Of a stretch of 64,000 bases of DNA, positions 29,016 through 39,749 are shown in pieces (the stretch's first letter is position 1; every line of letters starts with the position of its first letter). This stretch comes from Pseudomonadota bacterium (GTDB lineage: Bacteria; Pseudomonadota; Gammaproteobacteria; Burkholderiales; Burkholderiaceae_C). The notes under the pieces were generated by a model. That model made no database searches. It worked only from the letters and a program-made list of their open reading frames with translations, and was not told the origin of the DNA. The position numbers and the translations under genes were made by a program. The stretch spans positions 19,521 through 83,520 of the forward strand of contig CAUJIM010000098.1 in the NCBI GenBank assembly GCA_963205335.1, written 5' to 3'.

Positions 29016-29936
29016 TCAAACGGACTGCAGGATGCGATGGCAGCTGGCCGCCAGTTCGATGAAGCGCGGCAAGGGAAATTCCCCGAGGTGGCGCGCGTAG
29101 TAGCCGAGTGCACCGAGCAGATGCAGCGATGGTATGCCTTCCACATCGCCCAGCGCTCGACTGTGCCAGGCGATCTCGCGGGCGAGCCTGCGGCGCGGGA
29201 CGCCGAACGAACTGGCGGCGCGCACCAGATCGTAAATGCCGTAACCTTTGGCAGTGCTGCCGCCCCAGTCGATGACGGCGAGGCTCCCGTCGCGGCGGCG
29301 CATGGCGTTGGCGACCCACAGGTCGCCGTGCATCGGCACGTGGCGCGCCGGCAATTGCCGGTCGCGCAGCGCGGCGGCGAGCCGTTCGGCTTCGCGCCGG
29401 ATGTGGTCGGGCAGGGCGTGAAGGGCTTGCAGCGCCGCGAGCGACGCGAGGAACTCCTCGCGCGCCGCATCGTCCGGCGTGTCGGCCGATGTGGCGAGCT
29501 GGCGCAGCCATGGCAGCAGCTCGGTACTGGCGCGCCAGCGCGCAATGCGGCCGAGCAGGCGTCCCTGTGCCAACGGCTCGCAGCGGGGTACGAGCACGAA
29601 GGAGCGGCCGTCGATCACCCCTTGGCCGCTTACGTCGAGGACGACCTGGGCCGCCGCGCCCAGGCGCTGCCGCATGGCCTGCATCTGGCGCGCCTGCTCC
29701 GCGCTGGCTTGCGGGAACTGCTCTGGGGAAACGAAGAGCACGTGGTCATCGTCTACCTGGTAGATTGCCTGCGCGTCGGCCACGCTGCCCTTGTCGCGCA
29801 CCAGCGTGCAGCGCGCCTTGCGTGGCGCAGCGGCGCCGTACAGCATCGCGCTGACCTGGGCGCACAGCCGTGCTTCAAACGTGCCGGTGGCTGGCGCTGG
29901 CAAGCAAAGGCTCCTTCGGCTGCGTCGGGAGGACAC
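29016..29936 (-). CDS. Phosphotransferase (aminoglycoside phosphotransferase/kinase fold)
   Basis: VPMHGDLWVANAMRRRDGSLAVIDWGGS matches the HGDxxxxN...IDW pattern; start codon uncertain. Confidence 0.7.
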   Translation of the reverse strand: MSSRRSRRSLCLPAPATGTFEARLCAQVSAMLYGAAAPRKARCTLVRDKGSVADAQAIYQVDDDHVLFVSPEQFPQASAEQARQMQAMRQRLGAAAQVVLDVSGQGVIDGRSFVLVPRCEPLAQGRLLGRIARWRASTELLPWLRQLATSADTPDDAAREEFLASLAALQALHALPDHIRREAERLAAALRDRQLPARHVPMHGDLWVANAMRRRDGSLAVIDWGGSTAKGYGIYDLVRAASSFGVPRRRLAREIAWHSRALGDVEGIPSLHLLGALGYYARHLGEFPLPRFIELAASCHRILQSV

Positions 29937-29954
29937 TGGCCAAGGCCGGCGCCA

Positions 29955-30683
29955 TCAGCGCAGCACCTCGAGCAGCCGGTCGAGCCCGCCCTGGTCGATC
30001 GCCACGTGCGCCTGCGCCCGCACCTTGGGCTTAGCGTGGTAGGCCACGGACAGGCCGGCGGCGGCCATCATCGGCAGGTCGTTGGCGCCGTCGCCCATGG
30101 CGATGGCCTGGCACGGCTCTATGCCCATGAGCGAGGCGAGCTCGAGCAGCGCGCGGCGCTTTTCCGCGCCGTCGCAGATGTCGCCCCAGACCTGGTCGAC
30201 CATGCGGCCGGTCAGCCGCCCGTGGGCGATCTCCAGCACGTTGGAGCGGGCGAAGCGGATGCCCAGGCGCGCCTTCACGCGGTCGGAGAAGAAGGTGAAG
30301 CCGCCCGAGACCAGCAGCGTCTGCAGGCCCGCGGCGTGCGCGGCGTCCATCAGCCGCTGCGCGCCGGGGTTGATGCGCAGGCGCTCGGCGTACACCGCTT
30401 CGAGCTGCTCCACGCTCACGCCTTCGAGCAGGGCGACGCGCTGGCGCAGGCTTTCCTTGTAGTCGGCGATGCGGCCCTGCATCGCGGCCTCGGTGATCGC
30501 CGCGACCTCGGCCTTGCGGCCGACGACGGCGGCGATCTCGTCCACGCACTCGATGCTGATCAGGGTGGAGTCCATGTCGCAGGCGAGCAGCTTGAAGTCC
30601 GCGAGCGCCGGCGCGGTGGCGATGCCTTGCACGACGAGGCCGGGGGCGAGTTCCCGGGGGGGCAGCGGGGGGGAGGTCGTCAT
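29955..30683 (-). CDS. serB: Phosphoserine phosphatase
   Basis: LLACDMDSTLISIECVDEIA; LVSGGFTFFSDRVKARLG; AIAMGDGANDLPMMAAAGLSVAYHAKPKV. Confidence 0.95.
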   Translation of the reverse strand: MTTSPPLPPRELAPGLVVQGIATAPALADFKLLACDMDSTLISIECVDEIAAVVGRKAEVAAITEAAMQGRIADYKESLRQRVALLEGVSVEQLEAVYAERLRINPGAQRLMDAAHAAGLQTLLVSGGFTFFSDRVKARLGIRFARSNVLEIAHGRLTGRMVDQVWGDICDGAEKRRALLELASLMGIEPCQAIAMGDGANDLPMMAAAGLSVAYHAKPKVRAQAHVAIDQGGLDRLLEVLR

Positions 30684-30691
30684 GCGGGCGA

Positions 30692-31798
<1,107 letters not shown>

Positions 31799-31800
31799 TC

Positions 31801-31816
31801 ACGCCGCCACGGCTTC
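31801..31816. repeat. 16-bp direct repeat flanking the TA locus (left)
   Basis: ACGCCGCCACGGCTTC, identical to 32492..32507. Confidence 0.7.
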
Positions 31817-31820
31817 ATGG

Positions 31821-32135
31821 TCACCGCCCGGCCACTTCCAGCAGCGCCTTGGGATTGCGCTGGGCGATCGCCATGAGCGTGCGTGCGGCGCCGCTGGGCT
31901 GCTTTCGCCCTTGTTCCCAGCCCTGCAGCGTACGCACCGACACCCCCAGCAAGGTGGCGAACTGCGATTGCGAGAGGCCGGTCTTGCGGCGTGCCTCGAC
32001 GACCGTGGAAGTGACCCACGCGGTTTGTCCGGCATTCATCTCGTGCACGGCTTGCAGCAGGTCGGCGGCCAGATCGCGCTGGCTTTCGTACGCCGCGAGT
32101 TCGGCGTCACTGAGTGGTCTGGTTTTCGAGGGCAT
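31821..32135 (-). CDS. XRE-family antitoxin (HigA/NadS-like)
   Basis: VEARRKTGLSQSQFATLLGVSVRTLQGWEQGRKQPSGAARTLM. Confidence 0.88.
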   Translation of the reverse strand: MPSKTRPLSDAELAAYESQRDLAADLLQAVHEMNAGQTAWVTSTVVEARRKTGLSQSQFATLLGVSVRTLQGWEQGRKQPSGAARTLMAIAQRNPKALLEVAGR

Positions 32136-32429
32136 GGCGAATTTCCTTCAGTTGGGCACCTGCGAGGTTGTCGGTTTTCGATTTGGCGTACAGGGTCAGC
32201 AGGACGATTTCACCACGGGGCAGGCGGGTGAAATAAATCACCCGGACGCCACCGGACTTGCGGAGCCGGCCCGGGTCCAGCGTACTTTTCTGATGCCGCC
32301 GGATTCTGGAACGACATCTCCCGCGGTTGGGTGGGCGGCGATGTATGCGGCGAAGGTTCCACGCTCTTCTTCCGTCCAGTACAGCGGCCACTGTTTCTGG
32401 AAGAGGTGCGTCTCGACCACTGTAAGCAT
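32107..32429 (-). pseudogene. RelE/HigB-type toxin with an apparent -1 frameshift
   Basis: MLTVVETHLFQKQWPLYWTEEERGTFAAYIAAHPTAGDVVPESGGIRKVRWTRAGS then, in the next frame, KSGGVRVIYFTRLPRGEIVLLTLYAKSKTDNLAGAQLKEIRHALENQTTQ; span 323 nt (3n-1). Confidence 0.8.
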
Positions 32430-32438
32430 GGATCGACT

Positions 32439-32455
32439 ATACGCCCTAGGCGTAT
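32439..32455. promoter_or_regulatory. Candidate TA operator palindrome
   Basis: ATACGCC-CTA-GGCGTAT, 10 nt upstream of the toxin ATG. Confidence 0.6.
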
Positions 32456-32489
32456 GAAAATCAACGGTGTCCGAGGCAGCTTGCCACTT

Positions 32490-35400
32490 CTACGCCGCCA
32501 CGGCTTCGGCCACCGGCTGCCCCAGGCTGCGCAGCACGTCGCGCACCATCTGCGCGCGCGCCGCGGGCTCGGGCAGCGCGCGCTCGATGCGCAGCTTCTC
32601 GTTGCCCGCGAGCTTGATGTCGCGGTTCTTCTGGATCAGCCGCACGATGGCCATGGGGTCGATCGGCGGCTGCGGCACGAAGCCGATGTGGATCACGCCG
32701 GGCGCGGCATCGACCTTGGTGATGCCGTAGGGCTCGCACAGCACGCGCAGGCGGTGCACGTCGATCAGGGTCTGCGCCTGGGCCGGGAGCTTGCCGAAGC
32801 GGTCGACGATTTCTTCCAGCAGCGTGTCGATCTGGCCGCTGGTGCGCGCGGTGGCCAGTTTCTTGTAGAGCGACAGGCGCGTCTGCACGTCGGCGCAGTA
32901 GTCGCCGGGCAGCAGCGCCGGGGCGTGCAGGTTGATGTCGGTGGCGGCTTGCAGGGGCGCGAGCAGGTCGGGCTCCTTGCCGGCCTTCAGGCTGCGCACG
33001 GCCTCGGCCAGCATCTCGTTGTAGAGCTGGAAGCCCACCTCGACCATGTTGCCCGACTGGTTCTCGCCCAGCACCTCGCCGGCGCCGCGGATCTCCAGGT
33101 CGTGCATCGCGAGGTAGAAGCCGCTGCCCAGCTCCTCCATCTGCTGGATGGCCTCCAGGCGCTGCGCCGCGTGGCCCCTGAGGCCGTGCACGTCGGGCAC
33201 CATGAGGTAGGCGTAGGCCTGGTGGTGGCTGCGGCCCACCCTGCCGCGCAGCTGGTGCAGCTGCGCCAGGCCGAACTTGTCGGCGCGCGAGATGACGATG
33301 GTGTTGGCCGTGGGCACGTCGATGCCGGTCTCGATGATGGTCGAGCACAGCAGCACGTTGCTGCGCTGGGCGACGAAGTCGCGCATCACGCGCTCCAGCT
33401 GCCGTTCGGGCATCTGGCCGTGGGCCACGGCGATGCGCGCCTCGGGCAGCAGCTCCTGCAGGCGCTCGCGCCGGTTCTCTATGGTCTCCACCTCGTTGTG
33501 CAGGAAGTAGACCTGCCCGCCGCGCTTGAGCTCGCGCAGCACGGCCTCGCGGATCACGCCGTTGTTCTCGTCGCGCACGAAGGTCTTGATGGCCAGGCGC
33601 CGCTGCGGCGCGGTGGCGATCACGGAGAGGTCGCGCAGGCCTTCCAGCGCCATGCCCATGGTGCGCGGGATCGGCGTGGCGGTGAGGGTGAGCACGTCGA
33701 CCTCGGCGCGTAGCTGCTTCATCGCCTCCTTGTGGCGCACGCCGAAGCGGTGCTCCTCGTCGATGATGAGCAGGCCCAGGTTCTTGAACTTCGTCGAGGC
33801 CGAGAGCAGCTTGTGCGTGCCGACGACGATGTCCACCGTGCCCTCGGCCAGGCCCTTGAGCGCGGCCGCGGCTTCCTTGCCCGAGGCGAAGCGGCTGACC
33901 TGCGCCACCTTCACCGGCCAGCGCGCGAAGCGGTCCGCCAGCGTCTGGTAGTGCTGCTCGGCCAGCAGCGTGGTGGGCGCGAGCAGCGCCACCTGCTTGC
34001 CGCCGGTCACCGCGATGAAGGCGGCGCGCAGCGCCACCTCGGTCTTGCCGAAGCCGACGTCGCCGCAGACCAGCCGGTCCATCGGGCGCGGGCTGATCAT
34101 GTCCTGGATCACGGCGTGGATGGCGGCGTTCTGGTCGGCGGTTTCCTCGAAGCCGAAGTCGCTCACGAACTGCTCGTAGTCCTGCGGCGAGAAGCGGAAG
34201 GCGAAGCCCTCGCGCGCGGCGCGGCGGGCGTAGATGTTGAGCAGCTCGGCGGCGGTGTCGCGCACCTGCTCGGCCGCCTTGCGCCTGGCCTTTTCCCACT
34301 GGTGGCCGCCGAGCTTGTGCAGCGGCGCCTCCTCGGCGGCGATGCCGCTGTAGCGGCTGATCTGGTGCAGCTGGCTCACCGGCACGTAGAGCACCGCCTG
34401 GTCGGCGTACTCCAGGTGCAGGAACTCCTGCAGGGCCGGGCTGCCGTCCGGGCCGGCCTGCCCCATGTCCATGTGCACCAGGCCCCGGTAGCGGCCGATG
34501 CCGTGCTGGGCGTGCACCACCGGGTCGCCGAGCTGCAGTTCCGACAGGTCCTTGATCAGCGCCTCGACGTCGCTCACCTGCTCCTGCTTCTTGCGCCGGC
34601 GCACGCTGGCGCCCGCGGCGAAGAGCTCGGTCTCGGTGACGAAGTCGATGGCCTCGTCCATCCAGGCGAAGCCCGTGGCGAGCGGCGCGGTGGCGATGCC
34701 CACGCGCTCGCCCGCGCTGCCGAGGAACTCCTCCAGCGAATCGAAGGCCGGCGGGCTCAGGTGGCAGGCGCGCAGAAAGTCCAGCAGGCTCTCGCGCCGC
34801 CCGTCGCTTTCGGCCAGCAGCAGGAGCCGGTGCGGCGTGCGCGCGATGTGCGCCTGCAGCCGGGCCAGCGGGTCCTCGGCGCCGCGCTGGGCGGTGAGGT
34901 CGGGCAGCGGCTGGAACTGCACGTCCCGGGGGTCGGGCTCGGCCGGGCGCAGCGACAGCTGCGCATGCGCGTTGGCGCGGCCGTAGAACTGCTCGCCGGT
35001 GAGGAACAGCGATTCGGGCGGCAGCGCCGGGTGCTCGGGGTCGCCCGAGAGCAGGCGGTGGCGCTCGCGCGTGTCCTGCCAGAAGCGCTGGAACGTCGCC
35101 TCCAGGTCGCCGTGCAGCACCAGCGTGCTCTGCGTGCCCAGGTAGTCGAAGACCGTGGCGGTCTCCTCGAAGAACAGCGGCAGGTAGTACTCGATGCCGG
35201 CGGTGGCCAGGCCCGCGCCCATGTCCTTGTAGATGCGGCTCTTGGTCGGGTCGCCCTCCAGCAGCTCGCGCCAGCGGTTCCTGAAGCGCGTGCGCGCGGC
35301 CTCGTCCATGGGGAACTCGCGCCCCGGCAGCAGGCGCACCTCGGGCACGGGGTAGAGGCTGCGCTGGGTGTCGGGGTCGAAGGTGCGGATGGAGTCGATC

Positions 35401-35960
35401 TCGTCGTCGAACAGGTCCACGCGCAGCGGCTGCGGCGAGCCCATGGGGAACAGGTCGATCAGGCCGCCGCGCACCGCGTACTCGCCGTGCGCCACCACCT
35501 GCGCCACGTGCTGGTAGCCGGCCAGGGCGAGCTGCGCCCGCAGTTTCGCTTCGTCCAGCTTCTGCCCGGTCTTGAAGTGGAAGGTGTAGCCCGCGAGGAA
35601 GCCGGGCGGCGCCAGGCGGTACAGCGCGGTGGTGGCGGGCACCAGCACCACGTCGGCCTCGCCCTCGCTGATGCGCCAGAGCGTGGACAGGCGCTCGCTG
35701 ATCAGGTCCTGGTGCGGCGAGAAATGGTCGTAGGGCAGCGTCTCCCAGTCCGGGAACAGGGCGCAGCGCAGATCGGGCGCGAAGAAGGCGATCTCGTCCA
35801 TCAGGCGCCGCGCGTCCGACGCGTCGGCGCAGACGATGGCGGTGCAGCGGCCCTCGCCGCGCGTGCCTTGCGCCAGCCGCGCGAGCAGCAGCGCGTCGCT
35901 GGAGCCGGCGGGTCGGGGCAGGGTGTGGCGCTTGCCGGGGGTGAGGCGGGGCAGTTGCAT
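32490..35960 (-). CDS. mfd: Transcription-repair coupling factor
   Basis: LVCGDVGFGKTEVALRAAFIA; DEEHRFGVRHKEAMK; TLTATPIPRTMGMAL; QLRGRVGRSHHQAYAYL. Confidence 0.97.
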   Translation of the reverse strand: MQLPRLTPGKRHTLPRPAGSSDALLLARLAQGTRGEGRCTAIVCADASDARRLMDEIAFFAPDLRCALFPDWETLPYDHFSPHQDLISERLSTLWRISEGEADVVLVPATTALYRLAPPGFLAGYTFHFKTGQKLDEAKLRAQLALAGYQHVAQVVAHGEYAVRGGLIDLFPMGSPQPLRVDLFDDEIDSIRTFDPDTQRSLYPVPEVRLLPGREFPMDEAARTRFRNRWRELLEGDPTKSRIYKDMGAGLATAGIEYYLPLFFEETATVFDYLGTQSTLVLHGDLEATFQRFWQDTRERHRLLSGDPEHPALPPESLFLTGEQFYGRANAHAQLSLRPAEPDPRDVQFQPLPDLTAQRGAEDPLARLQAHIARTPHRLLLLAESDGRRESLLDFLRACHLSPPAFDSLEEFLGSAGERVGIATAPLATGFAWMDEAIDFVTETELFAAGASVRRRKKQEQVSDVEALIKDLSELQLGDPVVHAQHGIGRYRGLVHMDMGQAGPDGSPALQEFLHLEYADQAVLYVPVSQLHQISRYSGIAAEEAPLHKLGGHQWEKARRKAAEQVRDTAAELLNIYARRAAREGFAFRFSPQDYEQFVSDFGFEETADQNAAIHAVIQDMISPRPMDRLVCGDVGFGKTEVALRAAFIAVTGGKQVALLAPTTLLAEQHYQTLADRFARWPVKVAQVSRFASGKEAAAALKGLAEGTVDIVVGTHKLLSASTKFKNLGLLIIDEEHRFGVRHKEAMKQLRAEVDVLTLTATPIPRTMGMALEGLRDLSVIATAPQRRLAIKTFVRDENNGVIREAVLRELKRGGQVYFLHNEVETIENRRERLQELLPEARIAVAHGQMPERQLERVMRDFVAQRSNVLLCSTIIETGIDVPTANTIVISRADKFGLAQLHQLRGRVGRSHHQAYAYLMVPDVHGLRGHAAQRLEAIQQMEELGSGFYLAMHDLEIRGAGEVLGENQSGNMVEVGFQLYNEMLAEAVRSLKAGKEPDLLAPLQAATDINLHAPALLPGDYCADVQTRLSLYKKLATARTSGQIDTLLEEIVDRFGKLPAQAQTLIDVHRLRVLCEPYGITKVDAAPGVIHIGFVPQPPIDPMAIVRLIQKNRDIKLAGNEKLRIERALPEPAARAQMVRDVLRSLGQPVAEAVAA
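32492..32507. repeat. 16-bp direct repeat flanking the TA locus (right; 3' end of mfd)
   Basis: ACGCCGCCACGGCTTC. Confidence 0.7.
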
Positions 35961-35983
35961 GGTGTTCGGGACGGACAACGACG

Positions 35984-36012
35984 AAAACCCCCCGCTCGTG
36001 TGCGGCGGGGGG
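35984..36012 (-). terminator. Terminator-like hairpin in the mfd 5' leader
   Basis: + strand aaaaCCCCCCGCtcgtgtgcgGCGGGGGG. Confidence 0.5.
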
Positions 36013-36059
36013 TGCGGCCCCGATTCTAGGTCCGGCGCCGGAGCCCGGTATACAAGTGG

Positions 36060-36110
36060 AAAAAAGGGGTTTTACGCTTGTCTGGCAAGCGCGAGCAGCT
36101 ATGAAAAATC
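36060..36110 (+). repeat. Dispersed palindromic repeat, copy R6
   Basis: AAAAAAGGGGTTTTACGCTTGTCTGGCAAGCGCGAGCAGCTATGAAAAAT. Confidence 0.75.
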
Positions 36111-36217
36111 AACTTCTCCTGCGGTGCGCAGCGCTTCGGGCGGCTGCGGTCGCCGCGTTATGCCCCGTTCCCCTATAGTTGCAGGCCTTGCCGCTTCCTG
36201 CTCTTGCTCTTGTTCCC

Positions 36218-38548
36218 ATGAATGATGTTTCTGCTCCGTTCGCCACGCGCTTCGGCAGTGGGCGCGCCGTCGAGCGCCTGGAAGACGCCGCGCTGCTGCA
36301 GGGCCGGGGCCGCTACGTCGACGACCTGGGCGAGCCGGGCGATGGCTGGGCGGTGTTCGTGCGCTCGCCGCATGCGCACGCGGCGATCCGCGGCGTGGAC
36401 GGCGCCGCCGCGCGCGCCATGCCGGGGGTGCGCGGCGTGTTCTCGGGCTCCGATCTGCTGGCGGCCGGCGTGCCGCCGCTGGAGATCGGTGCGCCGTTCA
36501 GGCGTGCCGACGGCAGCGCCTGCGCCACGCCGGCGCGCTACCCGCTGGCGGTGGGCGCGGCGCGCTTCGTCGGCGACGCGGTGGCGCTGGTGGTGGCCGA
36601 TACGCTGCAGCAGGCGCAGGACGCGGCCGAGGCGGTGTGGGTGGATTACGAGGAGCTGCCCGCGGTGCCTACGCTGGAAGCCGCGCTGCGCGCCGAGGCG
36701 GCCGTGACGCCCGAGGCGCCGGACAACGTCGCCTGCGAGGCGCGCCACGGCGACGCCCAGGCCGCCGCCGCGGCCTTCGCGCGGGCGGCGCACGTGGTCC
36801 GGCTCGACATCACGCACCAGCGCGTGGCCGCGCTCACGCTGGAGCCGCGCAGCGTGCGCGCCGCCTGGGACGGGGCGGGCCAGCGGCTGGACATGTTCAT
36901 CTCTTCGCAGATGCCGACGGCGGTGCGCGAGAACGTCGCGCGCACGCTCGGCCTGGCGCCGGAGGCGGTGCGCGTGCGCGTGGGCGACGTGGGCGGCGGC
37001 TTCGGCATGAAGACCAGCTCCTACCCCGAGGACGCCGCGATCGGCTGGGCCGCGCGGGCCACGGGAGGCGTGGTGCGCTGGGCCGGCGAGCGTGGCGAGG
37101 AGTTCCTCTCCACCCTGCACGGGCGCGACGTGCAGGCGCACGTGGAGCTGGCGCTCGACGCCGAGGGCCGCATCCTGGCGCTGCGCGTGCATTCGCACGC
37201 CAACGTCGGCGCCTACGCGCTCACCACGGGCGTGGTCATCCAGCTCCTGATCGGCCCCTGGGTGCAGACCAGCGTCTACCACGTGCCGGTGATCGACTTC
37301 CACTTCCGCGCGATGCTCACCCACCAGGCGCCGACCAGCGCCTACCGCGGCGCGGGCAGGCCCGAGGCGATCTTCAACATGGAGCGCGTGCTGGACGAGG
37401 CGGCGCGCCAGAGCGGCATCGACCGCGTCGAGCTGCGCCGGCGCAACTTCATCCGTCCCGAGCAGATGCCCTACACCAACCCCATGGGCCAGACCTACGA
37501 CGTGGGCCGCTTCGGGCACGTGCTCGACCAGGCGCTGGCGCTGGCCGACTGGGCCGGGTTCGGCGCGCGCGCGGCCGAATCGAAGGCGCGCGGTCTCTGG
37601 CGCGGCCTGGGGCTGGCCACCTTTCTTGAATGGACCGGCGGCAACGCCTTCGAGGAGCGCGTCACCGTCGACGTGCAGGCGGGCGGCGTGATCGAGGTCT
37701 ATTCGGCCGTCAACCAGATGGGGCAGGGCATCGCCACGTCGCTCGCGCAGCTCGTGGTCGACGCGTTCGGCGTGCCGATCGAGCAGGTGCGCGTGGTGCT
37801 GGGCGACACCGAGCGCGGCAACGGCTTCGGCTCGGCCGGCTCGCGCTCGCTCTTCACCGGCGGCTCGGCCATGGCCACGGGCGCGCGCGAGACCGTCGAC
37901 CGCGCACGGCACCTGGCGGCCGCCGAGCTGGAGGTGGCCGAGCCCGACATCCGCTACGAGGCCGGGCGCTTCACCGTGGCCGGCACCGACCGCAGCATCG
38001 GCCTGTTCGCGCTCGCGGGCAGGCAGCCGGACGGCCGCATCTTCGTCGAGCACACGCACACCGTGGCCGGGCCCACCTGGCCCAACGGCGCGCACGTCTG
38101 CGAGGTCGAGATCGACCCCGAGACCGGCGTGGTGGCGCTGGCGGCCTACGCCGGCGTGAACGACGTCGGCCGCGTGGTCAACCCGCTGATCGTGCGCGGC
38201 CAGCTCGTCGGCGGCGCGGTGCAGGGCATCGGCCAGGCGCTGATGGAGCGCGTGGTCTACGACGAGGACACCGGCCAGCTGCTCACCGGCAGCCTGATGG
38301 ACTACACCGCGCCGCGCGCGCGGGATTTCGCCGCCGACTTCCGCATGGAGATGGACGAATCGACGCCGAGCAGCAACAACCTGCTGGGCGTCAAGGGCGT
38401 GGGCGAGCTCGGCACCATCGGCGCCGCGCCCTGCGTGGTCAACGCCATCGCCGACGCACTCGCGCGCGCCGGGCATGGCGGCGCGGCGCCGCTCCTGCAG
38501 ATGCCGGTGACGCCCGCGCGCCTGTGGTCGCTGCTCCATGAGCGCTGA
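36218..38548 (+). CDS. Xanthine dehydrogenase-family molybdopterin-binding (large/CoxL-like) subunit
   Basis: [60 protein letters not shown]. Confidence 0.9.
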   Translation: MNDVSAPFATRFGSGRAVERLEDAALLQGRGRYVDDLGEPGDGWAVFVRSPHAHAAIRGVDGAAARAMPGVRGVFSGSDLLAAGVPPLEIGAPFRRADGSACATPARYPLAVGAARFVGDAVALVVADTLQQAQDAAEAVWVDYEELPAVPTLEAALRAEAAVTPEAPDNVACEARHGDAQAAAAAFARAAHVVRLDITHQRVAALTLEPRSVRAAWDGAGQRLDMFISSQMPTAVRENVARTLGLAPEAVRVRVGDVGGGFGMKTSSYPEDAAIGWAARATGGVVRWAGERGEEFLSTLHGRDVQAHVELALDAEGRILALRVHSHANVGAYALTTGVVIQLLIGPWVQTSVYHVPVIDFHFRAMLTHQAPTSAYRGAGRPEAIFNMERVLDEAARQSGIDRVELRRRNFIRPEQMPYTNPMGQTYDVGRFGHVLDQALALADWAGFGARAAESKARGLWRGLGLATFLEWTGGNAFEERVTVDVQAGGVIEVYSAVNQMGQGIATSLAQLVVDAFGVPIEQVRVVLGDTERGNGFGSAGSRSLFTGGSAMATGARETVDRARHLAAAELEVAEPDIRYEAGRFTVAGTDRSIGLFALAGRQPDGRIFVEHTHTVAGPTWPNGAHVCEVEIDPETGVVALAAYAGVNDVGRVVNPLIVRGQLVGGAVQGIGQALMERVVYDEDTGQLLTGSLMDYTAPRARDFAADFRMEMDESTPSSNNLLGVKGVGELGTIGAAPCVVNAIADALARAGHGGAAPLLQMPVTPARLWSLLHER

Positions 38549-39239
38549 TGCCGCGCGCCTGACCGCCCTCGTGCCCTGTGCCGGCAGCGGTGCGCGCGCG
38601 GGCGGCGGCGAGGCCAAGCAATACCGGCGCGTGGCCGGCCGGCGGCTGGTGGAGCACACGCTCGCGGCGCTCGCCGCCGTGCCGCGCATCGGCCGCGTGC
38701 TGGTCGTGGTGGCGCCGGGCGACGCTACGCTGGCACCGCGCCAGGCCGCCTGGGAGGTGGCCGATTGCGGCGGCGCGACGCGCGCGCACAGCGTCTTCAA
38801 CGGCCTGGCGCACCTGCGCGCCGGCGGCGCCCCGGACAGCGACTGGGTGCTGGTGCACGACGCGGCGCGCTGCCTCGTCACGCCCGGCCTGGTCGACGCC
38901 CTGATCGACGCCTGCCTGGACGATGCGGTGGGCGGCCTGCTGGCGCTGCCGCTGCCCGATACGCTCAAGCGCGCGCAGGACGGGCGTTCGGCGCAGACGC
39001 TGGCGCGCGAGGGCCTGTGGCTCGCGCAGACGCCGCAGATGTTTCGCCTCGGCGCGCTGCACGCGGCCCTGCAGGCGCGTGCGGCCGACGGCTTCGCCGG
39101 CCTGACCGACGAGGCCAGCGCGATGGAAGCGGCGGGCCATCGCCCGCTGCTGGTGCGGGGCAGCGCGCACAACCTCAAGGTGACCTGGCCCGAGGACTTC
39201 GCTCTGGCCGAAGGCGTGTTCAGGAGCCGCTTACCATGA
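38538..39239 (+). CDS. ispD: 2-C-methyl-D-erythritol 4-phosphate cytidylyltransferase
   Basis: [44 protein letters not shown]; overlaps ispF by 4 nt. Confidence 0.95.
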   Translation: MSADAARLTALVPCAGSGARAGGGEAKQYRRVAGRRLVEHTLAALAAVPRIGRVLVVVAPGDATLAPRQAAWEVADCGGATRAHSVFNGLAHLRAGGAPDSDWVLVHDAARCLVTPGLVDALIDACLDDAVGGLLALPLPDTLKRAQDGRSAQTLAREGLWLAQTPQMFRLGALHAALQARAADGFAGLTDEASAMEAAGHRPLLVRGSAHNLKVTWPEDFALAEGVFRSRLP

Positions 39240-39739
39240 AGACCACCCCGGGTTGGCGCATCGGGGAGGGCTGGGACATCCACGCGCTCGTTCCGGGCAG
39301 GCGCCTGGTGATCGGCGGCGTGGAGATAGCCCACCCGCTCGGGCTGCTGGGCCATTCCGACGCCGACGTGCTGCTGCACGCCGTCACCGACGCGCTGCTC
39401 GGCGCCGCCGCGCTGGGCGACATCGGCAGCCACTTCCCCGATACCGACGCACGCTGGCGCGGCGCCGATTCGCGCGTGCTGCTGCGCGCCGCGATGGACG
39501 CGGTGCGCGCCCGCGGCTGGGCCGTGGCCAACATCGACAGCACCGTGATCGCGCAGGCGCCGCGCCTGTCGGGGCACATCGCGGCGATGCGCGAGTGCAT
39601 CGCGCAGGTGCTGGGCCTCGACCCCGCCCAGGTCAGCGTCAAGGCCAAGACCGCCGAGCGCCTGGGCCCGGTGGGGCAGGGCCAGGCGATCGAGGCGCGC
39701 GCGGTGGCGCTGCTGGTGGCCGCCGGCGGCGCCTGTTAA
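39236..39739 (+). CDS. ispF: 2-C-methyl-D-erythritol 2,4-cyclodiphosphate synthase
   Basis: [65 protein letters not shown]. Confidence 0.96.
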   Translation: MKTTPGWRIGEGWDIHALVPGRRLVIGGVEIAHPLGLLGHSDADVLLHAVTDALLGAAALGDIGSHFPDTDARWRGADSRVLLRAAMDAVRARGWAVANIDSTVIAQAPRLSGHIAAMRECIAQVLGLDPAQVSVKAKTAERLGPVGQGQAIEARAVALLVAAGGAC

Positions 39740-39749
39740 ATTCCCCGGC

